Shown piece after piece: positions 1-8,561 of a stretch of 64,000 bases of DNA. Numbering within the stretch: position 1 is the stretch's first letter; every line of letters begins with the position of its first letter. Source of the stretch: Pseudarthrobacter defluvii (lineage in GTDB: Bacteria > Actinomycetota > Actinomycetes > Actinomycetales > Micrococcaceae). Under the pieces are notes generated by a model. It did not search any database, was not told the origin of the DNA, and worked only from the letters and a program-made list of their open reading frames with translations. The position numbers were made by a program, and so were the translations under genes. The DNA is taken from positions 3,162,001-3,226,000 of the forward strand of contig NZ_JAUSYG010000001.1 in NCBI RefSeq assembly GCF_030816725.1, written 5' to 3'.

Positions 1-688
1 CAATGACTTGAGTGGCGGCCTGAAGGCGGGCAGCGGGCGGGGCCGGGTTGCCGCCTCCGAACCAGCCGCCCGCGCCCGGAACGATGCCCAGGTCCGGAAC
101 TGTGTGCGGGGTGGGCCGCAGGGCGGTGATACCCACGCACTGCGCCGGCCACCGCAGTGACCCGCCGTAGTCGGTGCCCAGCCCGAGTGCCGAGATTCCG
201 GCAGCGAGGGCGGCAGCTTCTCCCCCGCTGGAGCCTCCTGCCGTCGCGCCGGGAAAGCGTGGGTTGAGCGTCCGGCCCGCGACGGCGCTCTCCGTGACAG
301 CACCGAACGCGAACTCCGGGCAGTTTGTTTTACCGATTACCACGGCGCCGGCGTCCTGCAGGCGGTGCACAGCCGGTGCCGTGAAGGAGGCGATGTTTCC
401 GGCGTACGCGGCGCTGCCGCCGGTCAGCTGCAGACCCGCCACGGCGATGACGTCCTTGACGCTGAGCGGAACACCGGCCAGCGGCCCGGGATCCTCCCCG
501 CGGGTGCGACGGCGGTCCACCTCCTTCGCAGCAACAGCAGCCCCGTCCCAGTCCTCCTGGATGAAAGCACACAGAGCGGGGGCTGCATCGGCCCGTGACC
601 TGGACTCCGCTATGACGCCCTCGGCGGAGGCTTTACCGCTGCGGACTGCGGAGGCCAGCGCGGTGGCGTCCTTGAGCGCAGTCTCCAT
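1..688 (-). CDS. Amidase signature family hydrolase (3' end outside window)
   Basis: The minus strand reads open from an ATG at 688 to the window edge, giving about 229 residues of an amidase-signature enzyme that hydrolyses C-N amide bonds. The early segment GVPLSVKDV carries the expected catalytic Lys. The glycine/serine-rich signature GGSSGGEAAALAAG holds the Ser of the Ser-cisSer-Lys triad, and it is followed by LGLGTDYGGSLRWPAQCVG, typical of the family. The full family length is about 450 residues, so roughly half is missing beyond the left edge. The substrate cannot be told. Next to a cytosine deaminase it could serve nitrogen scavenging, but this is inference. Confidence 0.9.
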   Translation of the reverse strand, partial: METALKDATALASAVRSGKASAEGVIAESRSRADAAPALCAFIQEDWDGAAVAAKEVDRRRTRGEDPGPLAGVPLSVKDVIAVAGLQLTGGSAAYAGNIASFTAPAVHRLQDAGAVVIGKTNCPEFAFGAVTESAVAGRTLNPRFPGATAGGSSGGEAAALAAGISALGLGTDYGGSLRWPAQCVGITALRPTPHTVPDLGIVPGAGGWFGGGNPAPPAARLQAATQVI

Positions 689-817
689 GACCCGAATGTA
701 TCAGGGGCAGTTTGAGCAGCACCGGCAGGTCACCCAACGGCTTAGGTCATCTGGCCGGTCCCCTGCGATGGATGCCGACGGCGGACGAAGAGTCGGGCGC
801 GGAGCTCGCCGCGGCGG

Positions 818-1297
818 TTACTCGGCGATGTCCTCCGCCCACAGCTCCGGCTTGTCAGTCTGAAACGTGTGCATCATGTCCACGCAACGCTGATCATCCA
901 GCACCACCACCTCAACCCCGCGTGACCGCAGAAGCTCCAGTTCGCCGTCGAAGGTCCTAGCCTCCCCCACAACCACGCGGGGGATCTTGAACTGGATGAT
1001 GGTTCCGGCGCACATGGCACACGGGGCGAGGGTGGTGTAGAGCGTGGTGTTCCGGTAGCTCCTCTGCCGTCCGGCGCTGCGCAGTGCGGACATTTCCCCG
1101 TGCGCAATGGGATCCGCGTTCTGGACACGTTCGTTGTGTCCGCTCGCAATCACCACTCCGCCCCGCGCCAAAGCAGCGCCGATGGGGATGCCCCCTTCGG
1201 CCAGGCCCTTTTGCGCGGCCTGATAGGCGGCTTCGAAGGCGGGAAGGTCGGCGCTGTCCAGTTCCGGCGCAAGGGATTGCAGCTGCTCGTGAGTCAT
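818..1297 (-). CDS. Cytosine deaminase, yeast FCY1-type (CMP/dCMP deaminase fold)
   Basis: This 159-residue zinc-dependent deaminase has the motif H66-G-E68 and the zinc pair PCAMC (C93, C96). The C-terminal end P-x-x-W-x-EDI-x-E, plus TTLYTTL before the zinc motif and a VVVLDDQRC strand, match fungal cytosine deaminase (FCY1) more closely than tRNA adenosine deaminase TadA. The predicted reaction is cytosine + water to uracil + ammonia. Guanine or another nucleobase remains possible, since the fold is shared. It lies downstream of no obvious partner; 129 bp without a gene separate it from the amidase start. Confidence 0.85.
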   Translation of the reverse strand: MTHEQLQSLAPELDSADLPAFEAAYQAAQKGLAEGGIPIGAALARGGVVIASGHNERVQNADPIAHGEMSALRSAGRQRSYRNTTLYTTLAPCAMCAGTIIQFKIPRVVVGEARTFDGELELLRSRGVEVVVLDDQRCVDMMHTFQTDKPELWAEDIAE

Positions 1298-1372
1298 GGC
1301 GCCATTGTTGCATGCCGTTTCCCTGGGCCCGCGCCTGCCCGGCGGGTCGACCCAAGCGCGGAAAACGGCGGC

Positions 1373-1663
1373 TCAATCCTTAAGGCTGCTGGCGGTGACT
1401 TCGAATTCCTCGACCGAGACGATCTGGGTCCTGTCCGCCTGGCTGCTCTCCTCCCGGATCCTGCTGGCTGCTTGGCGGCTGGCCACCATCGCGTCCTCCG
1501 TGTCCCAGAGCGTGATGGACAGGGCTTGGTCCGTCTCCTTCCCGTTCAGGTAGTAGACGCCTCTGCAGCCCGGGAGCTGGAGCACGCTGTTCACGACGTC
1601 GTTGCTGGGGTTGTCCCTGCGGGTCTCGGGGCCGGTCTTGTAGGTGCTGATTCTGGCGAACAT
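1373..1663 (-). CDS. Small ABM/dimeric alpha-beta barrel protein
   Basis: This 96-residue protein opens with MFARISTYKTGPE and carries the later segment GCRGVYYLNGKETDQALSITLWD. That pattern (beta strand, helix, then a strand describing the compound or interaction, then W/D) is typical of the antibiotic-biosynthesis-monooxygenase-like or EthD-like ferredoxin-fold dimers. These small proteins act as cofactor-free monooxygenases or remain uncharacterised. No catalytic residue can be assigned. It stands alone, 75 bp from the deaminase gene. Confidence 0.6.
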   Translation of the reverse strand: MFARISTYKTGPETRRDNPSNDVVNSVLQLPGCRGVYYLNGKETDQALSITLWDTEDAMVASRQAASRIREESSQADRTQIVSVEEFEVTASSLKD

Positions 1664-1841
1664 GGTCTTTCTCCCTCAGGGCATCAATGGGGCGGCAGAT
1701 TCCGCTCCTCCGATCAGTAATGGCCCTGCAGACAGACGGAAACTAGGGTCAAAAGTCAGGGCCGCGCCAAACCTGCCGATCCGGCGGCCGCTGGCTGACT
1801 ACGGTCCCCGGACGCATGGGAACGTGGACTTCGTCGCCCGG

Positions 1842-2792
1842 TCAGTTCCTTGGTCCACCAGGCGCGTGGAGGAAGTCGTCGAGCGCGGCGCGGGTAAAAG
1901 CAGCCTGCCCGAGGCCCAGGTGGCCGCCGGACTCCTGTGCCACCAGGACGCATCCGGGGATGCGGTGGGCTGCCTCCTCGGCAGGGGCGAACGCGCACAT
2001 CGGATCGTCCTTGGCATGGACGATGATCGTCGGGACGGTGATCTTGTCGATGGGCAGGCCGTTGACAGCGGGGTTCGAAACGTAGGCGTCGAAAACGGCA
2101 CCTGGGGTTCGCGGGCCCACCGGGAAGATGCTCTCCATCATCTCGTCCATCTCCTGCGCCTGCTCGGGCGTCTTCGGGAATCCCGCGGGAACCCCCATCA
2201 GGTGGGCGAACCGTGCTGGCGCGGCCTTCTTCATCACCCACAGCGGCAGGTCTCGGTAGAACAGCTTCGCCCACGCCGGTGGGGCGGCCGCCGTCGGGTC
2301 GCCGGGGAAACTGCCGGACAGAACGATCAGGTGCTTCGTCCGGTCCGGATAGCGCAGGGCGAACTCAAGCGCAGCGGTGGTACCGGCGGAGATACCGATG
2401 ATGTCCACCTGGGAGAGACTGAGGTGGTCAAGCAGTGCGGCGAAGGCGTCGGCCTGGTCCCGTGGAGTCGCGCCGGCCGGAAGTTCGGAGCCGAGATAGC
2501 CGAAGCGTGACGGCGCGATGATCCGGCGGCCGTGCAGGATCGAGCGGACGGAGAGCAGGCCGCCGTCGCAGCCGTGGAAGATCCCGTGGCTGACGAGGAT
2601 CGGGTCGCCGGCACCGGACTCGGCGTACTCCACGGTCCCGAAGGGGGTGCCGGCGTAGTGGCGTGGAACCGCCGACAAGCGGTTCTGGGCAACCGTGGCG
2701 TCCCGCCGGTATCCCCGGGCGGCCCATGCGGCGGAGCCCACGACGGCGGCGGTCGCCGCTGCGATGTGGGTGCGGGTGGTCACGGGTGTCAT
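1842..2792 (-). CDS. Alpha/beta hydrolase
   Basis: This 316-residue alpha/beta hydrolase has the oxyanion HG at residues 69-70 and the nucleophile elbow GISAG with Ser135. A later VHAKDDPMC segment supplies the acid, and SGGHLG the catalytic His. The N-terminus has a short hydrophobic alanine-rich stretch that may be a weak membrane anchor. The start overlaps the stop of the SRPBCC-nitrilase gene by 4 bp (ATGA), so the two are translationally coupled. The substrate is unknown; ester or lactone hydrolysis is the family default. Confidence 0.85.
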   Translation of the reverse strand: MTPVTTRTHIAAATAAVVGSAAWAARGYRRDATVAQNRLSAVPRHYAGTPFGTVEYAESGAGDPILVSHGIFHGCDGGLLSVRSILHGRRIIAPSRFGYLGSELPAGATPRDQADAFAALLDHLSLSQVDIIGISAGTTAALEFALRYPDRTKHLIVLSGSFPGDPTAAAPPAWAKLFYRDLPLWVMKKAAPARFAHLMGVPAGFPKTPEQAQEMDEMMESIFPVGPRTPGAVFDAYVSNPAVNGLPIDKITVPTIIVHAKDDPMCAFAPAEEAAHRIPGCVLVAQESGGHLGLGQAAFTRAALDDFLHAPGGPRN

Positions 2793-4483
2793 GAGTGGCT
2801 CCCAGCTGATATCGTGTGCGCCCGCTGGCGTCGCTCTTTACTGTGCGCGTACACCCGCCCGAACAGCCATGCGGGAAGGAGGGTGAGGGCGCCGGCCGGA
2901 CCGGCCGGGTAGACAAACCGGCCGAAGGTGCCCGGCTTTGCAGTCCGCTTGCGGCTGGGGTCCAACGTAACTGTCGCAGAAATGACCCCTTCCTCATTGG
3001 AGGCCTGTGCCACGATGCTGCCGTCTGAGTCCGCTATGGTCCCATGGCCCGGGAAGGCCATGCCGGTGGCGGCGGGCAGCCAGCGGACAGGTGCTGGTGA
3101 GGCGTAGAAACCGACTTTGTTGACGAAGACCACCGGAACCCCCAGCAGCCTTGCGTAAAGAGGCGCCAGACCAGTCTGGATCTGGTGCCAGCGGCGAAGG
3201 TTTCGATCGCTCACCACTCCCTTGGGTCGGACCGGCAAGGGCCAGCAGTGCGGCATCAGCACCAGGTCCGCGCCGCCACGCTGGAGCAAGGACGGCAGGT
3301 ATGAGCGGTGGTTGTCATTGCAGACTCCCACTCCGATCCTGCCCATGTCAGTGCTGATGACATGGGGACCCGGTTCACCACGGAAGAAGCAGGGCTCGTA
3401 CATTGCAGGGGTCTGTTTGCGGACGCGGCCGGCCTCGCCTCCGTCCGGACTGGCGAGCACGAAAGTGTTGAAGAAGTCCTCGCCCGAGGCCTCCAGGTAG
3501 CTTGTCCCCAGCCAGATTCCGAAGCGGCGGGCATTGTGGCGGAGCCATTGGACGGTCTGGCCCTGGGCCGGCTCGGCCGAATCCCACATTTCGGAAGTGA
3601 AGAGATAGTGCGTCGCCATCAATTCAGGCAGCAGGACGAGTTGGGCGCCTTGAGCCGCTGCCTGCTCCACCCAGGGGGCAGCGTGCTCCAGCCCGGCCCG
3701 GACGCTCTCGGCGGCAGGTGTCTGGATGGCTGCAACCCGGAGAGTTCTGGGGCCGCCGGGAGATGGTTGTTCCGCGTTCATCAAAGTGCCGGCTTGTCCA
3801 GGCGCAGGGGTAAAGCTGGCGGGTCCCCCAGTCTGTTCGACACGCCGTTTGATGTTCTTCAGTTCGGCGTGGCTCAGATAGGCGTCGACCAGCCCGTACG
3901 GCATCCGGCGCAACCAGGCAGGCGAGCTGACCGCCCTGGTTCTGATAAGCAGGCGGGTGCGATGAGGTCCTTGCGGGCTCAGGTAGAAACCCCACGAGCA
4001 CTCGGCATAAGTCCCGCCAGCTTCGAGGGAGTCCTCCCTTTTCTGCAGCGCAGCGGCGTCAGTCGGGTCCACCGGCACGCCCCGCCACGGGTGTCGCCGC
4101 GTCCAGTAGACCAGCGCCTGCCCGGGATCAACGATCTTCACCCGCCAGTAGGCCATGAAGCCAGGCCCGTCGGCTATGACATCGCCGACGCCAACGTGCT
4201 GGAATTGAGGCAGAACCATGCTGCTGTTTGCCGCTGGGACCCGCCAGAACAGCCGGTCGACCCACTCCGGCACATAGAACCCGGCCCGCCCGTATCCCAT
4301 CTGTACAAGCCATGGCCAGATCTCCGATGGAGTCGCCTCGATGGTGATCCCGCGATTCCAGATTGTGGTGGGTTGCGGAATAATTTCGTCCCCCGGGAGG
4401 TCAGCCGCCTCGTCGGCGGTCGCGCTGGTTCGATGCGACGCCACTCTCGACGGGATAGCCCCGAAGCCGCGCACCCGCACCAT
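2789..4483 (-). CDS. SRPBCC domain-nitrilase (carbon-nitrogen hydrolase) fusion
   Basis: The 564-residue protein has two unrelated parts. Residues about 40-215 resemble an SRPBCC/START-like ligand-binding domain (ATPSEIWPWLVQMGYGRAGFY). Residues about 248-530 are a carbon-nitrogen hydrolase with the Glu-Lys-Cys triad visible as LLPEL (E287), VRKQTP (K356) and GVGVC (C388). The usual residue after the Cys is Tyr or Trp; here it is Asn (CNDN). No stop separates the two parts. An internal Met near residue 235 could start a nitrilase-only form. The chosen ATG at 4483 has GGAGGT upstream; a TTG directly before it is less likely. It overlaps the hydrolase by 4 bp. Confidence 0.85.
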   Translation of the reverse strand: MVRVRGFGAIPSRVASHRTSATADEAADLPGDEIIPQPTTIWNRGITIEATPSEIWPWLVQMGYGRAGFYVPEWVDRLFWRVPAANSSMVLPQFQHVGVGDVIADGPGFMAYWRVKIVDPGQALVYWTRRHPWRGVPVDPTDAAALQKREDSLEAGGTYAECSWGFYLSPQGPHRTRLLIRTRAVSSPAWLRRMPYGLVDAYLSHAELKNIKRRVEQTGGPASFTPAPGQAGTLMNAEQPSPGGPRTLRVAAIQTPAAESVRAGLEHAAPWVEQAAAQGAQLVLLPELMATHYLFTSEMWDSAEPAQGQTVQWLRHNARRFGIWLGTSYLEASGEDFFNTFVLASPDGGEAGRVRKQTPAMYEPCFFRGEPGPHVISTDMGRIGVGVCNDNHRSYLPSLLQRGGADLVLMPHCWPLPVRPKGVVSDRNLRRWHQIQTGLAPLYARLLGVPVVFVNKVGFYASPAPVRWLPAATGMAFPGHGTIADSDGSIVAQASNEEGVISATVTLDPSRKRTAKPGTFGRFVYPAGPAGALTLLPAWLFGRVYAHSKERRQRAHTISAGSHS

Positions 4484-4613
4484 CAATCATCGCCACCTCC
4501 CGTGTTGGGTACCCGGCAGTCTATGCAGGTGCACCATATTCCGGGCAGGGCAGAAGGTCCCGCAGGGGAGAAGGCTGCGGCCGGGGCTTGCGGGGACGAC
4601 GGCGGCTGCTCGT

Positions 4614-5114
4614 CTAGGCTCCCACGTCCCCGTTGGCATCGACAGATTCGGCGATCCGCTTGATCGCTGCGAGCGTCTTCGGGATGCCGTCGAGGGCCTG
4701 CTGGGTGCGCTCGGCGATCTGGGCGTCTGCCTCATCGCCGTACTTCTCGCCGAACATGGCGATCCCTTCCGGCAGGAATTCCCATGTCTCGGTCAGCGTC
4801 GTCCCGTTATCTGCCGGGGTCAGGATGAAGCCCCACCGGACAAAGCGGCCACCCACCACCCAGGCGAACTCGCGGCCGCGCTCGGCAGCCACCACCTGCG
4901 ACCGGGTCTCCCAGGTCCGGTGCGGGAGCTCATTGCGGCCTGTGAACCAGGCGCCGGGCTGGCCGCCGACGGTGGCCTCGTCATCCCACCAACACGACGT
5001 GCAGACCGGGCTCCATTCGCCGGTGCGGGTGATGTCAGAGACCAAGTCGTAGAGCTTCTCCACTGAAGCCTGGACTGTGACGGATTCCAGGTGTTTGCGG
5101 GTGCTTGTCTTCAT
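4614..5114 (-). CDS. SRPBCC family protein
   Basis: This 166-residue SRPBCC (Bet v 1/START-like) protein contains the typical N-terminal VTVQASVEKLYDLVSDITRTGEWSP helix-strand pattern and a C-terminal long helix. The family binds hydrophobic ligands or coenzyme Q-like molecules. The start was set at 5114 because AGAGGA lies eight bases upstream. An in-frame ATG at 5138 overlaps the upstream stop by 4 bp and is the alternative. It follows the Rv2466c-like gene directly and is probably co-transcribed with it. The ligand is unknown. Confidence 0.85.
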   Translation of the reverse strand: MKTSTRKHLESVTVQASVEKLYDLVSDITRTGEWSPVCTSCWWDDEATVGGQPGAWFTGRNELPHRTWETRSQVVAAERGREFAWVVGGRFVRWGFILTPADNGTTLTETWEFLPEGIAMFGEKYGDEADAQIAERTQQALDGIPKTLAAIKRIAESVDANGDVGA

Positions 5115-5134
5115 CGATCCATCCTCTACTGACG

Positions 5135-5872
5135 TCATTTCTTCTGCCGCCGGCTGCCGCCGTGCCAGTCCTCCTGCTGACCGACCATATCGGCCTCGAC
5201 TCCGAAGGCAGCAAGCTGTGGCTGCTCGCGCAGGCTCCGCTTGAGTTCGGCAAAACCGGGGAAGCGTGCCAACCCCACCACGTGGTCCCACAGTTCGGCG
5301 GCCGAATCATCGTCCGGGAGACGGCTGATCACCGGACCGAAAAAGGCCACACCCGCGGGCGGCTCAAAGTGGATGATGGGCGTGCCGACATCCTTGCCCG
5401 TCAGTGCCAGTGCCTCATCCGTCTCCTGGCGGATCTCGCGGTCCCAGGACTCGTCGTCGAGAGCGTCCGCCAGCGCCAGGGGCAAGCCTGCGTCGGCGAG
5501 GATGGGCTCCACGAACTCACGTGTCCCCCGCCGCTCACGGACTTCGCCCTCGGTGCGCTGTTCGGCCGAGTCCGGTGCGGTTTCGAAGATGTGTTTGCCG
5601 AACGCCTCATAGAGCCTGGCTATCGACTCGCGGCCGTGCTCCGCGCGCGCCCGGGCCGCCACCCGCAGAAGCCGGAGCCCGGCGGTGTGCCCGGCCTCGT
5701 ACTCCGGCGGGAACTGCGCGTCGTAGTCCACATTGGAGTTGATCAGCCGCAGCGAGATGAACCGCCAGTCCACCGTGTAGTCGCGCTGCGCCTGCACCTG
5801 CCGCACCCATTTGCTGGTCATCCAGGCGAAGGGGCAGACGGGGTCAAAGTAGAAATTGATGTCGGAATCCAT
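5135..5872 (-). CDS. DsbA-fold protein of the mycothiol-dependent nitroreductase Rv2466c family
   Basis: This 245-residue thioredoxin/DsbA-fold protein matches the Mycobacterium Rv2466c group along its length: an N-terminal strand ending in FDPVCPFAW (C13), a middle RLYEAFG helix, and the late GTPIIHFEPPAGVAFFGPV strand with the cis-Pro. Rv2466c uses a CPWC pair with mycothiol; here the second Cys is Ala (CPFA). Only a monothiol, glutaredoxin-like mechanism would be possible. The C-terminus has about 40 extra residues rich in basic amino acids. Family knowledge places it in mycothiol redox, which is consistent with an actinobacterium. Confidence 0.8.
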   Translation of the reverse strand: MDSDINFYFDPVCPFAWMTSKWVRQVQAQRDYTVDWRFISLRLINSNVDYDAQFPPEYEAGHTAGLRLLRVAARARAEHGRESIARLYEAFGKHIFETAPDSAEQRTEGEVRERRGTREFVEPILADAGLPLALADALDDESWDREIRQETDEALALTGKDVGTPIIHFEPPAGVAFFGPVISRLPDDDSAAELWDHVVGLARFPGFAELKRSLREQPQLAAFGVEADMVGQQEDWHGGSRRQKK

Positions 5873-6060
5873 CCGACCACCCTTGCACCTGGTGGTGACG
5901 TACGTCTATTCGCCAGGCCGGGCCCGGAAGGTGGCGTTCACACCACCAGTTGCCATGTCCGGTGGGGACCGGTACGCCGCTTCACGCGGGAGCAGCGCGG
6001 CGAAGGAGGAGCCCCGGAAGGAACGACGACGGCATGACGGCCTGCCGCCGTCGTCCTCCA

Positions 6061-6921
6061 TCAGCGTGGGTGAGCGCCGGCGGTCTCTGCAGCCTTCGCC
6101 AGCGTGAAGATCCCGTAGTGCATCGCACCGGTGCGGTAGGCCAGGATCAGGCGGGGAATGCTGAAAATGGCGCCGCGATTGCCTGCGCCAAGGGCGAGGC
6201 GGCGGATCTCCGGATCGACGAGCACGGCCTTCAGCAGCCGGCCGGCGCAGATCATCCATGTCCGGGGAACTTGCCGGCTTACATCCTCATAACCGGCGAC
6301 CGCAAAGCCCGCCGCCTTGGCCATCGCCTCGTACTCCTCGCGCGTGCCCATCGAGGGCAGGCGGCCTTCGCGGCAGATCGGTTCGAGCAGGTGACGGACC
6401 TTCCAGCCGCTGGCACCGGTCCCGGCAAGCCAAGCACACACGACCAAACGTCCGCCGGGCGTGAGCACGCGGTGCGCCTCAGCAAAGAACCTGGGCTTGT
6501 CCACCATGTGCTCGCTCGACTCAATGGCCCATGCCGCATCAACCGACGCATCGGCCAGGCCGTTGACCAGCCAGTCGCGGACCCGGATGTCCACGCCTGG
6601 TACCGGACGTTCGGCTGCATAGCGGGCCTGCTCAGTGGAAAGCGTGAAGCCAGCGACGTGGACCCCGTGAGTCCTGGCGAGCCGCCTTGCCGTGGAGCCG
6701 TAGCCACAGCCAATGTCCGCGCACTCCTGGCCGGGCATGAGACCCAGCCGGTCGCCGACGGTGTCAACCAAGGCCTCGACGGCTTCGCTGGGAGTCTCCC
6801 GACCCGTGACCCACAGCCCGTGATGGACATGATCGCCCCAGACGCGGCGATAGATGGGATCGAGATCATCATAGTGATCCGCCACCGCCACGGCGTCCTG
6901 GGAAATATCGGGCACGATCAC
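6061..6921 (-). CDS. SAM-dependent class I methyltransferase
   Basis: This 286-residue methyltransferase has the SAM-binding loop ADIGCGYGS (residues 68-76), an acidic strand end, and SVDAAWAIESSEHM in the motif II region. The N-terminal DHYDDLDPIYRRVWGDHVHHGLW resembles the gamma-tocopherol methyltransferase/cyclopropane synthase-like group that acts on small lipophilic acceptors. It starts with GTG; no in-frame ATG is available nearby. It stands alone on the minus strand, 139 bp from the divergent GntR gene. Confidence 0.85.
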   Translation of the reverse strand: MIVPDISQDAVAVADHYDDLDPIYRRVWGDHVHHGLWVTGRETPSEAVEALVDTVGDRLGLMPGQECADIGCGYGSTARRLARTHGVHVAGFTLSTEQARYAAERPVPGVDIRVRDWLVNGLADASVDAAWAIESSEHMVDKPRFFAEAHRVLTPGGRLVVCAWLAGTGASGWKVRHLLEPICREGRLPSMGTREEYEAMAKAAGFAVAGYEDVSRQVPRTWMICAGRLLKAVLVDPEIRRLALGAGNRGAIFSIPRLILAYRTGAMHYGIFTLAKAAETAGAHPR

Positions 6922-7060
6922 GCCATGACACTACAACCGCGCTCCGGCCCGAAGGAAGGGGAAGGACGGTGGCGCCACCCATTCCACTTGTCCAACAAAC
7001 AGGTGCAACGTGTTCTAGGCTGAAATCCCCGGAGAAACCAACCTAAGAGCGAGGCTAAAC

Positions 7061-7843
7061 GTGCACCAGGACGCCGCCCGGTTCCTGTCCCAGCCGGTGG
7101 CCGCCCAGCCCGGCGCGCCCCTCCGCGTAGCCGTGTACTCGCGTATCGCCGAAGCCATCCGCAACGGCCTGCTCACCCCCAGCTCCATGATCCCCACCGA
7201 AACCGAACTCGGCATGGACATGAAAGTCAGCCGCACCGTGGTCCGCGAAGCGCTCATGCTGCTCGAGGAGGACGGCCTCATCAGGGCGCGCCGCGGCGTC
7301 GGACGCTTCGTCTCGGACACCCTCCCCCGCATCGGCATCGAGCGCATCCGCCCGTTCGAGGAAGTCCTCGCCGGCCCCGGCCAGACGCTCGAGGTCAAAC
7401 GCACGCAGGTGGTCTGCCAGGCCGCGTCCGAGTTCGTCGCCCCCGGCATCGGCGTCGAGCCCGGCACGGACTGCTGGCTCTGGGAATCCGTCCTCATTCG
7501 GGACGGTGAGGCTATCGCGCACCTGCAGGAGAACGTCACCGCCCAGCCGGTCAGATTCGGCAAGGGCGCCGCAGCACCCCTGGAGATACAGGACGACGGC
7601 GGCGCTACCTTGCTAGCCACCCTCAACAACCAGCTGGGCAGGTTGGCCGGCCCAGGCGAGTGCCAAATCAGCTTCAGCCAGGTGGGCAGCAGCCGCGCGA
7701 AGTTGCTGGACCTGCGCCCGTCCGATCCGGTGCTGGTCCTCACCCAGTACGTCCGGCACGCCAACCGGCCCTTTTACCTGGCCAAGTGCCTCATCTCCGC
7801 GCGCGCCGGACACCTCTCGGTGATGCAGCAGTTCCAGTCCTAG
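7061..7843 (+). CDS. GntR family transcriptional regulator with UTRA effector domain
   Basis: This 260-residue regulator has an N-terminal winged helix (about residues 22-90: VYSRIAEAIRNGLL, TETELGMDMKVSRTVVREAL, EEDGLIRARRGVGRFV) and a C-terminal ligand domain of UTRA/HutC type. It starts with GTG. The first 85 residues of the DNA-binding part are repeated almost unchanged in a truncated copy at about 17970. It is divergent from the methyltransferase and convergent with the flavin reductase. Its target and effector are unknown; a role in nearby catabolic genes is inference. Confidence 0.88.
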   Translation: MHQDAARFLSQPVAAQPGAPLRVAVYSRIAEAIRNGLLTPSSMIPTETELGMDMKVSRTVVREALMLLEEDGLIRARRGVGRFVSDTLPRIGIERIRPFEEVLAGPGQTLEVKRTQVVCQAASEFVAPGIGVEPGTDCWLWESVLIRDGEAIAHLQENVTAQPVRFGKGAAAPLEIQDDGGATLLATLNNQLGRLAGPGECQISFSQVGSSRAKLLDLRPSDPVLVLTQYVRHANRPFYLAKCLISARAGHLSVMQQFQS

Positions 7844-7891
7844 GACGGGACCCGGATCGGTTGGTCCATCTTGACGCTGGGGCTGGCGCGC

Positions 7892-8512
7892 CTAGCTTCC
7901 CGGCCGGAAATGGCCGGGCCAGTCCTTGAGCCGGATCCGGTCAAGGTCCTGGATGTCGCCTAAGGTGCCCCACTCGTCAAGGCCCAGCCGGGCAAGCGGC
8001 TCCAGCATGTCAATGCGCGGGTGGCTGCCGTCCAGCACCGCACTGCTTACGGCAGCATGGGTCACCTCGCCAAACACCAGGGTGGAATCCCCGATCAGCA
8101 GCACCGAATGAAGCCGGCACTCGAGCACCGCGGGTGATTCCTTGACCCTGGGCGCGCGCACGGTGGCGCTGGGCTCGCGGGTCAGCCCGGCGGCGTCGAA
8201 CTCGCTGACGTCGGGCGGGAAATTGGTGCCGGTCGCGTTGATCTCTTCGAGAAGGCGGGCCGGGGCGAGGTTGACCACGAACTCCCCGGTCGCCGTGATG
8301 TTGCGGAGCGAATCCTTCTCCCCCACCGACGTGAACTGCACAATGGGCGGATTCGTGGACGCGACCGTGAAGAACGAGTGCGGCGCGAGGTTGTCCACAC
8401 CGTCCGGCGAAACACTGGAAACCCAGGCGATGGGCCTGGGCACCACCAACGCGGTCAGCAGCCGGTAGAAATCACGGGCGGACGCAGTCGAGGGGCTGAA
8501 ATCACTACGCAT
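7892..8512 (-). CDS. Flavin reductase-like FMN-binding protein
   Basis: This 206-residue protein has the flavin reductase/flavoredoxin pattern: an early PRPIAWVSSVSPDG strand-turn, NLAPHSFF, then SVGEKDSLRNI and TGEFVVNL. The family binds FMN in a split-barrel dimer and supplies reduced flavin or acts as a flavoprotein of unknown partner. The start ATG at 8512 leaves 49 bp to the HMGL-like gene, which is transcribed in the same direction, so it may be the last gene of that operon. Confidence 0.85.
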   Translation of the reverse strand: MRSDFSPSTASARDFYRLLTALVVPRPIAWVSSVSPDGVDNLAPHSFFTVASTNPPIVQFTSVGEKDSLRNITATGEFVVNLAPARLLEEINATGTNFPPDVSEFDAAGLTREPSATVRAPRVKESPAVLECRLHSVLLIGDSTLVFGEVTHAAVSSAVLDGSHPRIDMLEPLARLGLDEWGTLGDIQDLDRIRLKDWPGHFRPGS

Positions 8513-8561
8513 ACTGCCAGCCTAAGGGTCAGAGGGTCGACGGCGGCGGGCCCGGGCGGCG

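Noticed and set aside
174..863. Plus-strand reading of 229 residues
   Set aside because: It lies over the amidase on the other strand, whose protein motifs are clear; the plus-strand translation is low-complexity Ala/Ser/Pro.
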